From assembly GCA_900541665.1 (NCBI GenBank), contig UQKV01000002.1, forward strand, positions 46,986-110,985: 64,000 bases of DNA. Direction: 5' to 3'. This DNA is from an uncultured Collinsella sp. (GTDB taxonomy: Bacteria; Actinomycetota; Coriobacteriia; Coriobacteriales; Coriobacteriaceae). Of the stretch, positions 35,076-42,232 are shown piece by piece. Under the pieces are notes generated by a model. It had not been told where the DNA came from and did not search any database. It saw only the letters and a list, made by a program, of their open reading frames with translations. How positions within the stretch are numbered: the first letter of the stretch is position 1; each line of letters opens with the position of its first letter. The translations under genes were made by a program, and so were the position numbers.

Positions 35076-37298
35076 CTACACGATTTGATTCACGTGCGTC
35101 TCGTCGTCGAACTTGGCGGCGCCGGGCTCAACGTCCTGGGGAGCGGCGGCGTCGACCAGAGCCTGCTTGAGCTCGGTGTACTGACGCTCCACCTCGCCCT
35201 CGGCCCAGACCTGGTCGGCGATAGCGTCGACCTGGCAGGCGGAGAACTTGTCCTCGGGCGTATGCGAGACCGGGTCGACCTTGTGAATGGTCAGCTCGTT
35301 GCACTTGCCGATCCACCACTGGTAGGTCATGTAGACCGTGCCCTTGTTGATGCGATCGCTCACGTCGGCGCGGCTGTATACCTGGCCGCGGCGGCTGTGA
35401 ATCGAGACGATGTCGCCGTTCTTGATGCCGCGCGCCTGGGCGTCCGCGGGATTCATACGGACAAAGCCGGGCTCGTCGGCGAGCAGCGCCAGCGTCTTGC
35501 AGTTGCCGGTCATCGAGCGGCAGCTGTAGTGGCCGACCTCGCGGACGGTGCACAGGATGAGCGGGTACTCATCGTCGGGAAGCTCGGAGGGTGCCTCCCA
35601 GTCGTGCGCCATCAGGTTGGCGCGGCCGTCCTTGGTGGTGAACTTGCCACCAGCGAACATGTCGGGCGTACCGTGGTCGTTCACATCGGTGCTCTTGACG
35701 GGCCACTGGGCGTAACCGCCCTCGGGAGCCATCTTCTCGTAGGTCGCGCCCACAAAGTTGGGGCACAGGCTAATGCACTCGTTCCAGATCTGCTCGGTGT
35801 TGTCGTAGTGCATGGGGTAACCCATACGCGTAGACAGGTCCGCGAAGATCTCCCAGTCGTGACGGCACTCGCCCTTGGGCGGAACAGCCGCGTCAAAGTG
35901 CTGGAAGCTACGGTCGGATGCGGTAAAGACACCCTCGTGCTCGCCCCAAGAGGTGGCGGGCAGAATGACGTCGGCGAGCATGGTCGTCTGCGTCATAAAG
36001 ATGTCCTGGCAAATGAACAGATCCAGCTCGGAGAGCGTCTTGCGCATACCGGCCGAATCGGGCTCGGTCTGCACCGGGTCCTCGCCGTAGTTGTAGAAGC
36101 AGTGCACCTTGCCCTCGTCGACCAGGTGGCCCAGGTCGGTGAGCTTGTAGCCCTCCTCGAGCGGGAGCTTTTCCTCGGGCACGCCCCAAGCCTTGGCAAA
36201 CTTGGCACGCACTGCCGGGTCGGTGACCTTCTGGTAGCCAGGGTACAGGTTGGGCAGCATGCCCATATCGCAGGAGCCCTGGACGTTATTCTGGCCACGC
36301 ACGGGCGCGAGGCCGGAGTTGGGTTTGCCGATCTGGCCGGCAACGCAGGCGATGGAGGCGATGGTGTGCACCGTCTTCAGGTTCTGCTTCTGCTGGCATA
36401 CGCCCATACCCCAGCCAATGATGGCAGAGGGCTTCGCCGTGGCGTACATCTCGGCAGCTTGGTGGATCAACGCGGGCTCGACACCCGTGATGTCCTGTAC
36501 GGATTCGGGAGTGTAGTTCTTGATGGTCTCCCACCACTCGTCAAAGCCGTTCGTGTGCTCGGCGACGAATTCCTTGTCGTAGAGGCCATCATTGACCAAG
36601 CAGTTGGCAAAGGCGTTGAGGAACGCGACGTTGCAACCGTTCTTGATCGGAAGGTAGAGATCGGCGATACGCGCGGTTTCGATATGGCGCGGGTCGGCGA
36701 CGATGATCTTACAACCCTTTTCTTTGGCTCGCACGATACGCCTTGCGACGATGGGGTGCGAATCGGCAGGGTTATAGCCGAAGAGGAAAATGCAGCCCGC
36801 ATCCTCCATACCGGGGATGGAGCATGACATGCAACCTGAACCAACCGTGTCCATCAGACCGAGGACAGTAGGGCCGTGTCAAGTACGGGCGCAGTTGTCC
36901 ACGCTGTGGGTGCCGATGCACGCACGCGTAAACTTCTGCATGACGTAGTTCGCCTCATTGCCGCCGCCTCGCGAAGAGCCGGTGGTCATGACAGCGTTAG
37001 GACCATATTCGTCAATTATGGCCTGCATTTTAGATGCGGTGAAATCCAGTGCCTCGTCCCAGCTTACGCGCTCAAGATCCGCGCCCTTAGTGCGACGGAT
37101 CATCGGGTGCAGTACGCGAGGAGTCAAGATCTTGGTGTCGTTGATGAAGTCGTAGCCGCTCATGCCCTTAAGGCACAGCTCGCTCTGGTTGGTGATGCCG
37201 TTGAGCGGTTCGGTACCCACGACCTGGCCGTTTTGGACCAAGAGGTTAAACTGGCAACCGGCGCCGCAGTACGGGCAAATCACTTTATGCTTCTCCAT
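35076..37298 (-). CDS. fdhF: Formate dehydrogenase H, selenocysteine-containing (UGA read-through at 36879-36881)
   Basis: Oxidises formate to CO2 at a bis-MGD Mo (or W) centre. Translated through the in-frame TGA it gives 740 residues (E. coli FdhF 715). The N-terminal [4Fe-4S] ligands are C8, C11, C15 and C42, with K44 next to the cluster. The active-site stretch reads NCART-Sec-HGPTV with Sec at residue 140 and His at 141, the same numbering as E. coli. A SECIS hairpin follows the TGA. A naive annotation would split this into two genes (36879-37298 and 35076-36854). The start MEKHKVICPY has AAGGAGGG upstream. It lies 74 bp after the HycB-like gene and before hyfA. selA, selB, selC and selD are all present in the window. 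Confidence 0.96.
36848..36867 (-). promoter_or_regulatory. Bacterial SECIS hairpin of fdhF
   Basis: Starting 11 nt after the Sec TGA, TGTCC and GGACA form a 5-bp stem around a 10-nt loop TCGGTCTGAT. The GGTCTG in the loop sits 18 nt after the TGA, the same sequence and spacing as in the E. coli fdhF SECIS. Confidence 0.85.
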
Positions 37299-37372
37299 GA
37301 CACCCTCCTTCCTTTCTCTGCTACCGAATACTCGGTACTTATTTGACAATCATTGGGCCTGTCGCCCGACGC

Positions 37373-37891
37373 TTACGCCTCGTTTTCGATGGTGGCGCGG
37401 GCACGCTCGGCAGTCAGTTCTGCCAGACGCTCCTCGTCTACCAGGGTGAGGCCCTTGGTCGGGCACGCCTCGGCACACGCCGGACCGCCGGGACGGTCCA
37501 CGCACAGGTCGCACTTGAGCACGAAGCTCTTAGTCTGCGAACCCACGCGAACGTCACCCATCAAGACGGGGACCTGCGTGGTCGCCACGCTCACGGCGCC
37601 AAAGGGGCATGCCATGACGCAGCTCTTGCAGCCGATGCAGTTGTCCTCGTTGACGCCGATACGATGGTTCTTTGGATCAAAGAACAAGGCGCCCGTAGGA
37701 CAGGCCTTCGCGCACGGAGCGTCCTCGCAGTGGTGACATGCCACCGGCGCGGAGATCTCGTAGGTACGCGTTACGCGCAAGCGAGGTGCTGCGATGTTGC
37801 CGGGAATATCGTGTGCCTCGATGCACGCCGCCATACAGGTTTGGCACCCAATGCAGCGTGAAGAATCAGCCACGACTCGTTTATTGCCCAT
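37373..37891 (-). CDS. HycB/HydN-like ferredoxin with four [4Fe-4S] clusters
   Basis: 172 residues with four cysteine sets: CIGCQTCMAACIEAH, CHHCEDAPCAKACP, CIGCKSCVMACP and CDLCVDRPGGPACAEACP. First gene of the formate hydrogenlyase direction, directly upstream of fdhF, so it most likely accepts electrons from FdhF. HydN, HycB and HyfA are hard to tell apart by motif. The start MGNKRVVADS has a strong CAGGAGGGAG site. The leader just upstream can form two mutually exclusive hairpins. Confidence 0.92.
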   Translation of the reverse strand: MGNKRVVADSSRCIGCQTCMAACIEAHDIPGNIAAPRLRVTRTYEISAPVACHHCEDAPCAKACPTGALFFDPKNHRIGVNEDNCIGCKSCVMACPFGAVSVATTQVPVLMGDVRVGSQTKSFVLKCDLCVDRPGGPACAEACPTKGLTLVDEERLAELTAERARATIENEA

Positions 37892-37915
37892 GTTGTTCAC
37901 TCCCTCCTGAATCCC

Positions 37916-37966
37916 ATGCCGGAGAGACCCTGCCGACGTTGCCCCGGACCGCCCGTGGTCCGGCAT
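37916..37966 (-). promoter_or_regulatory. Candidate structured leader of the formate hydrogenlyase operon
   Basis: On the minus strand CCGGACC (37957-37963) can pair with GGTCCGG (37944-37950) around a 6-nt loop. Alternatively ATGCCGGA (37959-37966) can pair with TCCGGCAT (37916-37923), ending 6 nt before the CAGGAGGGAG ribosome-binding site. The two pairings share bases and exclude one another, as in a riboswitch or translational switch. I cannot match it to a named riboswitch from memory. Confidence 0.4.
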
Positions 37967-38069
37967 CGGCGTATCGAGCGCATGCGGCGAAACAGGCACT
38001 TCGATAGAATTCCTCCAACGATATACAGGTTAAATATACGCAGTTGCAGGGGGCAAACTTGAGCATAGG

Positions 38070-38095
38070 CCCTGCAATACGGGTGTATTGCAGGG
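38070..38095. promoter_or_regulatory. Perfect palindrome, candidate operator
   Basis: CCCTGCAATAC-GGGT-GTATTGCAGGG has 11-bp perfect arms. Its GTATTGCA half-site recurs as GTATTACA at 38141-38148 and, inverted, TGTAATAC at 38190-38197, giving four related half-sites between the two divergent operons. It could bind a dimeric repressor or activator; a transcript hairpin is the alternative. Confidence 0.45.
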
Positions 38096-38319
38096 GTTTT
38101 GGCAGGTTGGAATTATTCTCTAGAAGCTATAAAGGTGAGTGTATTACATGCGTAAATCCAGGGGAGATTTCACGCTTGTTTATAAAGGATGTAATACGTT
38201 TGATATATATTTCGCGCTCATTAACTTGAGTGCAATAAAGCAGTGGTTATAAGATTGGTTATTATTAGCCAATGTTGTATTTGACCATTCATATTGCACG
38301 CTCATTAAGGGGGCCAGTG

Positions 38320-38643
38320 ATGTCATCGACGCAAAAACGAGCCATCCTGCAGGTGCGCATTCGCGAAGAGGACAAACAGCATGCCGAGCGCCTCTACGAC
38401 GCCATGGGCACATCGCTTGCCGAGGCCGTTCGCCTTTTTGTCGCGCAGAGCATTTTGATGCGCAAGCTTCCCTTTCAGCCGGTCGCCGTGCGCTCAAAGG
38501 ACGGCACCGCCGCCTATGGATCGCTCAAAGCATATGGGGACCCCAATCGCCGCTCCGAGGAGCGCAATGCCTGGATTGAGTACCTTGCTACAGAATGCGA
38601 CGATTCGATTTTGGGTCCCGAGGAAGTAGATATCCATGAGTAG
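38320..38643 (+). CDS. RelB/DinJ-type ribbon-helix-helix antitoxin
   Basis: 107 residues. The N-terminal ribbon-helix-helix region is in KRAILQVRIREEDKQHAERLYDAMGTSLAEAVRLFV, the pattern of RelB/DinJ proteins, which dimerise and bind their own promoter. The C-terminal half (PFQPVAVRSKDGTAAYG onward) is polar and would wrap the toxin. The start MSSTQKRAIL is preferred because AAGGGGGCC precedes it; an upstream frame has no such site. Its stop overlaps the downstream PIN gene by 8 bp. RelB-type antitoxins usually pair with RelE/YafQ toxins, so the PIN partner is unusual. Confidence 0.75.
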   Translation: MSSTQKRAILQVRIREEDKQHAERLYDAMGTSLAEAVRLFVAQSILMRKLPFQPVAVRSKDGTAAYGSLKAYGDPNRRSEERNAWIEYLATECDDSILGPEEVDIHE

Positions 38644-39112
38644 CACCATCATCGACGAGACCGTCATCCTACGCTACCTGCTTGACGACGACGAAGTTCT
38701 GTCACCGCGCGCCGCCAAGGTCATCGCCACGCGCGCCGCTCGCGTCTACCCCGAGATTATCACGCGCGTCGTGGTCACGCTGCGCGACGTCTATAAGGTT
38801 CCCCGCGTTGAGATTGCTGCGGCCATGAAGAGGTTGCTCGATGACGTCATGGTCGACGAGCCCACCGTTGTCGCCCTTGCCGTCAAACTCTTTGGCAAGA
38901 CCCATATGGACTTTTCCGACTGCCTCCTCGCAGCCCGAACCGCCATCTACAACGATGATGTCGTGAGCTTTGGCAAGCCCATCATCCAAGGCATGATCGA
39001 TTACCGCCGCAAGCGCCAAACCGCTGCCGACGCCCGCGACCGCGCCGCCGAAGCCCGCAGCCGAAGCACCGACTCCACCATCGACAAGCTCCGCCACCGC
39101 CCCCGCAGTTAA
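38636..39112 (+). CDS. PIN-domain protein, putative toxin ribonuclease
   Basis: 158 residues. The acidic PIN residues are D7 in IIDETVILRYLL, E40 in YPEIITRVVV, D92/D95 in MDFSDCLLAAR and D107/D108 near the strand VVSFGK, so the metal site looks intact. VapC-like proteins cut tRNA or rRNA, but the target here is unknown. It is co-translated with the RelB-like antitoxin (8-bp overlap). The C-terminal 35 residues are Arg/Ala-rich and charged, possibly RNA-binding or disordered. Confidence 0.75.
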   Translation: MSSTIIDETVILRYLLDDDEVLSPRAAKVIATRAARVYPEIITRVVVTLRDVYKVPRVEIAAAMKRLLDDVMVDEPTVVALAVKLFGKTHMDFSDCLLAARTAIYNDDVVSFGKPIIQGMIDYRRKRQTAADARDRAAEARSRSTDSTIDKLRHRPRS

Positions 39113-39127
39113 CCCCATCCCCTCCTA

Positions 39128-39194
39128 AGTTGCGGTGAAATACGGACTGTTTCATGCCTTTAAAGGCCTCAACAGTCCGTATTTCACCGCAACT
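39128..39194. repeat. Palindromic intergenic repeat R3 (GTTGCGGTG family)
   Basis: AGTTGCGGTGAAATA-CGGACTGTT and AACAGTCCG-TATTTCACCGCAACT are perfectly complementary around a 19-nt loop. The outer arm is as in R1 and R2. The inner arm (CGGACTG/CAGTCCG) is as in R4. It lies between convergent genes. Confidence 0.88.
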
Positions 39195-39222
39195 TATTGA
39201 AGGTGGACCGCGAACGATTTCG

Positions 39223-40224
39223 CTATCGGGATTCGGCGTAGGGTTTTGTTGTCGGAATGCCGTAACCGCGCATCATGGCACCGAACGATTCTACGTCGTA
39301 GGTGTCCGAGAGTTTGAAATGAATGACGTTGTGGCCCATGGCGCGAAGGTTCGCGTCGCGCATGAGGGCCGCTCGATACGTTTTTGCCGCTGCCCGCTCT
39401 GGATCATTTTGAGCCTCGTCTTCAAACTTGCCTAGCCCATGCAGCTCTGCCAGCGTCCATGAGCCGTCTGGCATCTGCCAGCCATAATCTGCTAGATAAT
39501 AGCCAGCGTTTCCCGATCGCGTTATCTCAACTTGAAGCTCAGGCGCGGCAACCCCAGCGAGAATCATCGCTGCTCTCGCCTCGGACTCGCCGCCGTTGTC
39601 TGACCTGCAGTCCATATGCTCAAAAACGCCAAAAGCACGCGCGATGCCATGCAGCCCTCGGCAATTTGCCTGCGCATATGCTCGCAGCTCTTCGCGTTCG
39701 ACATCGTACTCACGGGCCAAGCCATCGACATAGCCCAGTGCATAGCGAAAGGCGCTCGTTCGGGCGATATCAACAACCGTTCGATACGGATCCGTCAGCG
39801 TAAACAGACCGAGCCGCCACACTTCGCCCGCCCGCCAGCGCTTGTATTCAACGAACTCATACGTATCACGCCTTGTAGACCGCGGCAGCAGCACTTGCAC
39901 TTTATCCAGTAGCGTATACGCAGAGCCGATGCCGTAGAGCAGCGCTGCCGTCGATCCGCAAAACACAGCATCCGGTTCAACGACCGCAATAGCGGATGCC
40001 AGCTGAAAGATGCGATCTTCAACCCCAAGATTATTCCAATAGACCGGATCCGCATACACATGGTTGTAAAGACGAAGCATGAGCTCTTCCTGCATAAGCT
40101 CGCGCGCACGGCGTTCATCCCAAGGATCAATTGTTATAAGCAGCTGTCCATCTTGATGAATTCCAAGGGCCGAGAATAGCATCCTCGCATATGACTGCGG
40201 AAAATGTTTGCCTTTATCGAGCAT
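39223..40224 (-). CDS. Unassigned protein with AbiEi-like organisation and a possible endonuclease-like C-terminus
   Basis: 333 residues, no secure family. The middle (VFCGSTAALLYGIG, YRTVVDIARTSAFRYALGYVDGLA) resembles AbiEi-type antitoxin proteins of type IV systems. The C-terminal third has YYLADYGWQMPDGSWTLAELHG followed by KTYRAALMRDANLRAMGHNVIHFKL, the D...E...(K) layout of DUF559/Vsr-like folds. No AbiEii nucleotidyltransferase gene is adjacent. The start is uncertain; the ATG giving MLDKGKHFPQ is used, and in-frame starts up to 18 bp upstream exist. It is flanked on both sides by R3 and R4 palindromes, which suggests a separate cargo gene. Confidence 0.6.
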   Translation of the reverse strand: MLDKGKHFPQSYARMLFSALGIHQDGQLLITIDPWDERRARELMQEELMLRLYNHVYADPVYWNNLGVEDRIFQLASAIAVVEPDAVFCGSTAALLYGIGSAYTLLDKVQVLLPRSTRRDTYEFVEYKRWRAGEVWRLGLFTLTDPYRTVVDIARTSAFRYALGYVDGLAREYDVEREELRAYAQANCRGLHGIARAFGVFEHMDCRSDNGGESEARAAMILAGVAAPELQVEITRSGNAGYYLADYGWQMPDGSWTLAELHGLGKFEDEAQNDPERAAAKTYRAALMRDANLRAMGHNVIHFKLSDTYDVESFGAMMRGYGIPTTKPYAESR

Positions 40225-40409
40225 GGCCAACCCCATAACCATCACGGCGGAGAGAATACCATTACGCTATCGCATGCTTCCGTCCGCAGGCCTTGCCAAA
40301 AGCTGACCAAAAGCTTGACGCCGCAGGTCAGAGCTTCAAAAAATATTTCCACTCTCGGTAGACGGTCGCTACGACCCTCCCAACGGCATCAAAATCCAAC
40401 CTTACAAAT

Positions 40410-40476
40410 AGTTGCGGTGAGATACGGACTACATGGGCCATAAAAGCCGAAAAACAGTCCGTATTTCACCGCAACT
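40410..40476. repeat. Palindromic intergenic repeat R4 (GTTGCGGTG family)
   Basis: AGTTGCGGTGAGATA-CGGACT and AGTCCG-TATTTCACCGCAACT pair over about 21 bp with one mismatch, loop about 25 nt. Inner arm as in R3. It lies upstream of the 39223 gene in a 313-bp gene-free stretch (40246-40558) that otherwise holds only the tRNA terminator. Confidence 0.85.
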
Positions 40477-40513
40477 TAGGGGGGGGATGTGGAGTCCCCG
40501 GCATGTATATGAA

Positions 40514-40547
40514 AATGGCTCTGGTCCCAAAAGGAACTAGAGCCATT
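40514..40547 (-). terminator. Terminator of the tRNA-Pro/tRNA-Gly unit
   Basis: AATGGCTCT and AGAGCCATT pair around a 16-nt loop that can extend the stem with GGTCC/GGAAC. TTTTC follows on the minus strand, 12 bp after tRNA-Gly. Confidence 0.8.
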
Positions 40548-40558
40548 CATCTATCTTG

Positions 40559-40632
40559 TGGAGCGGGCGACGGGAATCGAACCCGCGTCATCAGCTTGGA
40601 AGGCTGGGGTTCTACCATTGAACTACGCCCGC
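40559..40632 (-). tRNA. tRNA-Gly (anticodon TCC)
   Basis: 74-nt minus-strand cloverleaf with acceptor GCGGGCG/CGCCCGC, anticodon loop CTTCCAA (TCC) on a CAGC stem, GGTTCGATTCC T-arm and encoded CCA. It lies 6 bp after tRNA-Pro. Confidence 0.96.
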
Positions 40633-40638
40633 AAGATA

Positions 40639-40715
40639 TGGTCGGGACGACAGGATTTGAACCTGCGACATCCTGCTCCCAAAGCAGGCGCGCTACCAAA
40701 CTGCGCCACGTCCCG
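40639..40715 (-). tRNA. tRNA-Pro (anticodon TGG)
   Basis: 77-nt minus-strand cloverleaf with acceptor CGGGACG/CGTCCCG, anticodon loop TTTGGGA (TGG) on a CCTGC/GCAGG stem, GGTTCAAATCC T-arm and encoded CCA. First of a two-tRNA transcript. Confidence 0.96.
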
Positions 40716-40806
40716 AAGGTGTTGAGCAGCTAAGGTCTAAACCTTGCGTGTCCCAAAGCGAAGGAAATTATAGGGTAGACTCCCCGCCTGTGCAAGCATT
40801 GAAGCC

Positions 40807-42165
40807 TTAGCTCCTCGAATGTGCGACAAAACGACTATGGAGCAGACCGATCACAAATGCCAACACGGCGACCGGCGCCCACGCGGCTCCAATGTCCGCA
40901 AGCGGCAACGCATCGAACGGCAGCCACGCGCCAGCAAAGAACGCATCGCGGACCGAAGTGATTACGCTCTGCACCGCGACAACGCCGCCGACCCAGACCC
41001 ACACCTGCGGATGCGCATCACAAAAGCCGTGCACCAGGCCCATAAGTACCAGCACAATGGCAACGGGATACAGAGCATTGAGCATAGGCACCGAGAACAT
41101 AAGGATCACGTCGAGGCCCACGTTGGAGAGCACGCACGAAAATGCGGCGAACACAAAGGCGAGAACCGCAAAGGGACGGCGCATGGCCTCCTCGGAAGCC
41201 TCCGCTCCCCCTTCGACCACATACGTCTCGCAGAAGTAACGCGAGCAGCAGCTGATGAGGCCGATGCACACGTTCATGCAGGCAAGGAAAAAGATCGCAA
41301 AGACCACGACCGTGCCGACAAGGCCAAAGTGCATGGAGGCAGAGCGGGCAAGGATGGCGGCGCCGTTGGTGGCATCGGGCATCACGGTGCCGAGCTGCAT
41401 ACCGGCAAGGCCCAAGCCGCAGTAGATGATGGCCATGAGCACGCCGGCGATCACACCGGAACGCGAAATCTCGAAGGCCACGCGCTTGTCATCGGTAACA
41501 CCCAACTCGTGGATGGTCTCGGCGATGATGATGCCGAAGGCGAGCGACGCGAGCAGATCCATGGTCTGATAGCCAGTCAGAAAGCCCTGCACGGCAGCAC
41601 CGGCATTGTAGGGAGCCTGCGGCGCGGCAGCGGGACCCAGCGGCGAGATCACGGCGGCACCCACGACCAGCACGATGAGCGCAATGAGCGCGGGACCCGT
41701 AATGCGCCCGAGCACGCGCGTGATAACGCCCGGACGCAGCGTGAGCGCAAACGCGACGACAAAGAAGCCAACGGCAAACACCAGGCGAGCCGTGCCGAGC
41801 GAGACGCCCTCGGGCAGCAGCGGCACCAGCATCTCGAAGGCCGTGGAGCTCGTGCGCGGAATAGCCAGGCACGGGCCGATGGCCAGATACACCGCCGCAA
41901 CAAAGAACTCGCCAAACTTAGGATGCACGCGCCCAGCCAGCTCGCGGGCCGTGCCGGCGAGCGCGACGGCGATAAAGCCCATGACGGGCAGGCCGATGGC
42001 GGCGATGAGAAAGCCAAGCATGGCGACCGGCGTGGCAGAACCTGCCTGCAGCGCCAGCAGTGGCGGAATAATGAGGTTGCCGGCGCCAAAGAGCATCGAG
42101 AACAGGGCGATGCCGACGGTAATGACATGGTCGGAGCGCAGACCGCGCGGGGCGGATGAAGCCAT
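40807..42165 (-). CDS. brnQ: Branched-chain amino acid:cation symporter BrnQ
   Basis: Inner-membrane importer of Leu/Ile/Val, LIVCS family. 452 residues with about 12 hydrophobic segments. Typical stretches are ALFSMLFGAGNLIIPPLLAL at the N-terminus, GARLVFAVGFFVVAFALTL-like middle helices, and QTMDLLASLAFGIIIAETIHELG, the most conserved BrnQ region. It is separated from the desulfurase gene upstream by a terminator, so it is probably its own unit. Branched-chain uptake fits an amino-acid-fermenting anaerobe. Confidence 0.93.
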   Translation of the reverse strand: MASSAPRGLRSDHVITVGIALFSMLFGAGNLIIPPLLALQAGSATPVAMLGFLIAAIGLPVMGFIAVALAGTARELAGRVHPKFGEFFVAAVYLAIGPCLAIPRTSSTAFEMLVPLLPEGVSLGTARLVFAVGFFVVAFALTLRPGVITRVLGRITGPALIALIVLVVGAAVISPLGPAAAPQAPYNAGAAVQGFLTGYQTMDLLASLAFGIIIAETIHELGVTDDKRVAFEISRSGVIAGVLMAIIYCGLGLAGMQLGTVMPDATNGAAILARSASMHFGLVGTVVVFAIFFLACMNVCIGLISCCSRYFCETYVVEGGAEASEEAMRRPFAVLAFVFAAFSCVLSNVGLDVILMFSVPMLNALYPVAIVLVLMGLVHGFCDAHPQVWVWVGGVVAVQSVITSVRDAFFAGAWLPFDALPLADIGAAWAPVAVLAFVIGLLHSRFVAHSRS

Positions 42166-42193
42166 GGGTCCACCTTTCGAATCGAAACAAAAA

Positions 42194-42218
42194 CGGGACG
42201 GACAAAAGACCCGTCCCG
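42194..42218 (-). terminator. Terminator of the selD-yedF-DUF3343-desulfurase operon
   Basis: CGGGACGG and CCGTCCCG pair around a 9-nt loop and TTTTTGTTTC follows on the minus strand, 15 bp past the desulfurase stop. Confidence 0.85.
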
Positions 42219-42232
42219 CAAGTATATACGCT

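Larger units (their letters stand above)
37892..38319. other. Divergent control region between the formate hydrogenlyase operon and the toxin-antitoxin pair
   Basis: 428 bp with lower GC than its surroundings and no gene. It holds the alternative leader hairpins (37916-37966), a perfect palindrome at 38070-38095, further GTATTACA-type half-sites at 38141 and 38190, and AT-rich palindromic stretches near 38212-38274. A weak TTGACC (38281) with ATTAAG 17 nt on is a possible antitoxin promoter. Confidence 0.55.

Noticed and set aside
36855..36881. fdhF as a frameshifted or broken pseudogene
   Set aside because: The interruption is exactly TGA at the Sec position, the frame is unchanged, and a SECIS hairpin and full Sec machinery are present.
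37916..37960. A cobalamin riboswitch suggested by GGAGAGACCCTGCC resembling a B12 box on the plus strand
   Set aside because: The orientation is wrong for the adjacent hycB-like gene, the box match is imperfect, and the rest of the cobalamin consensus is missing.
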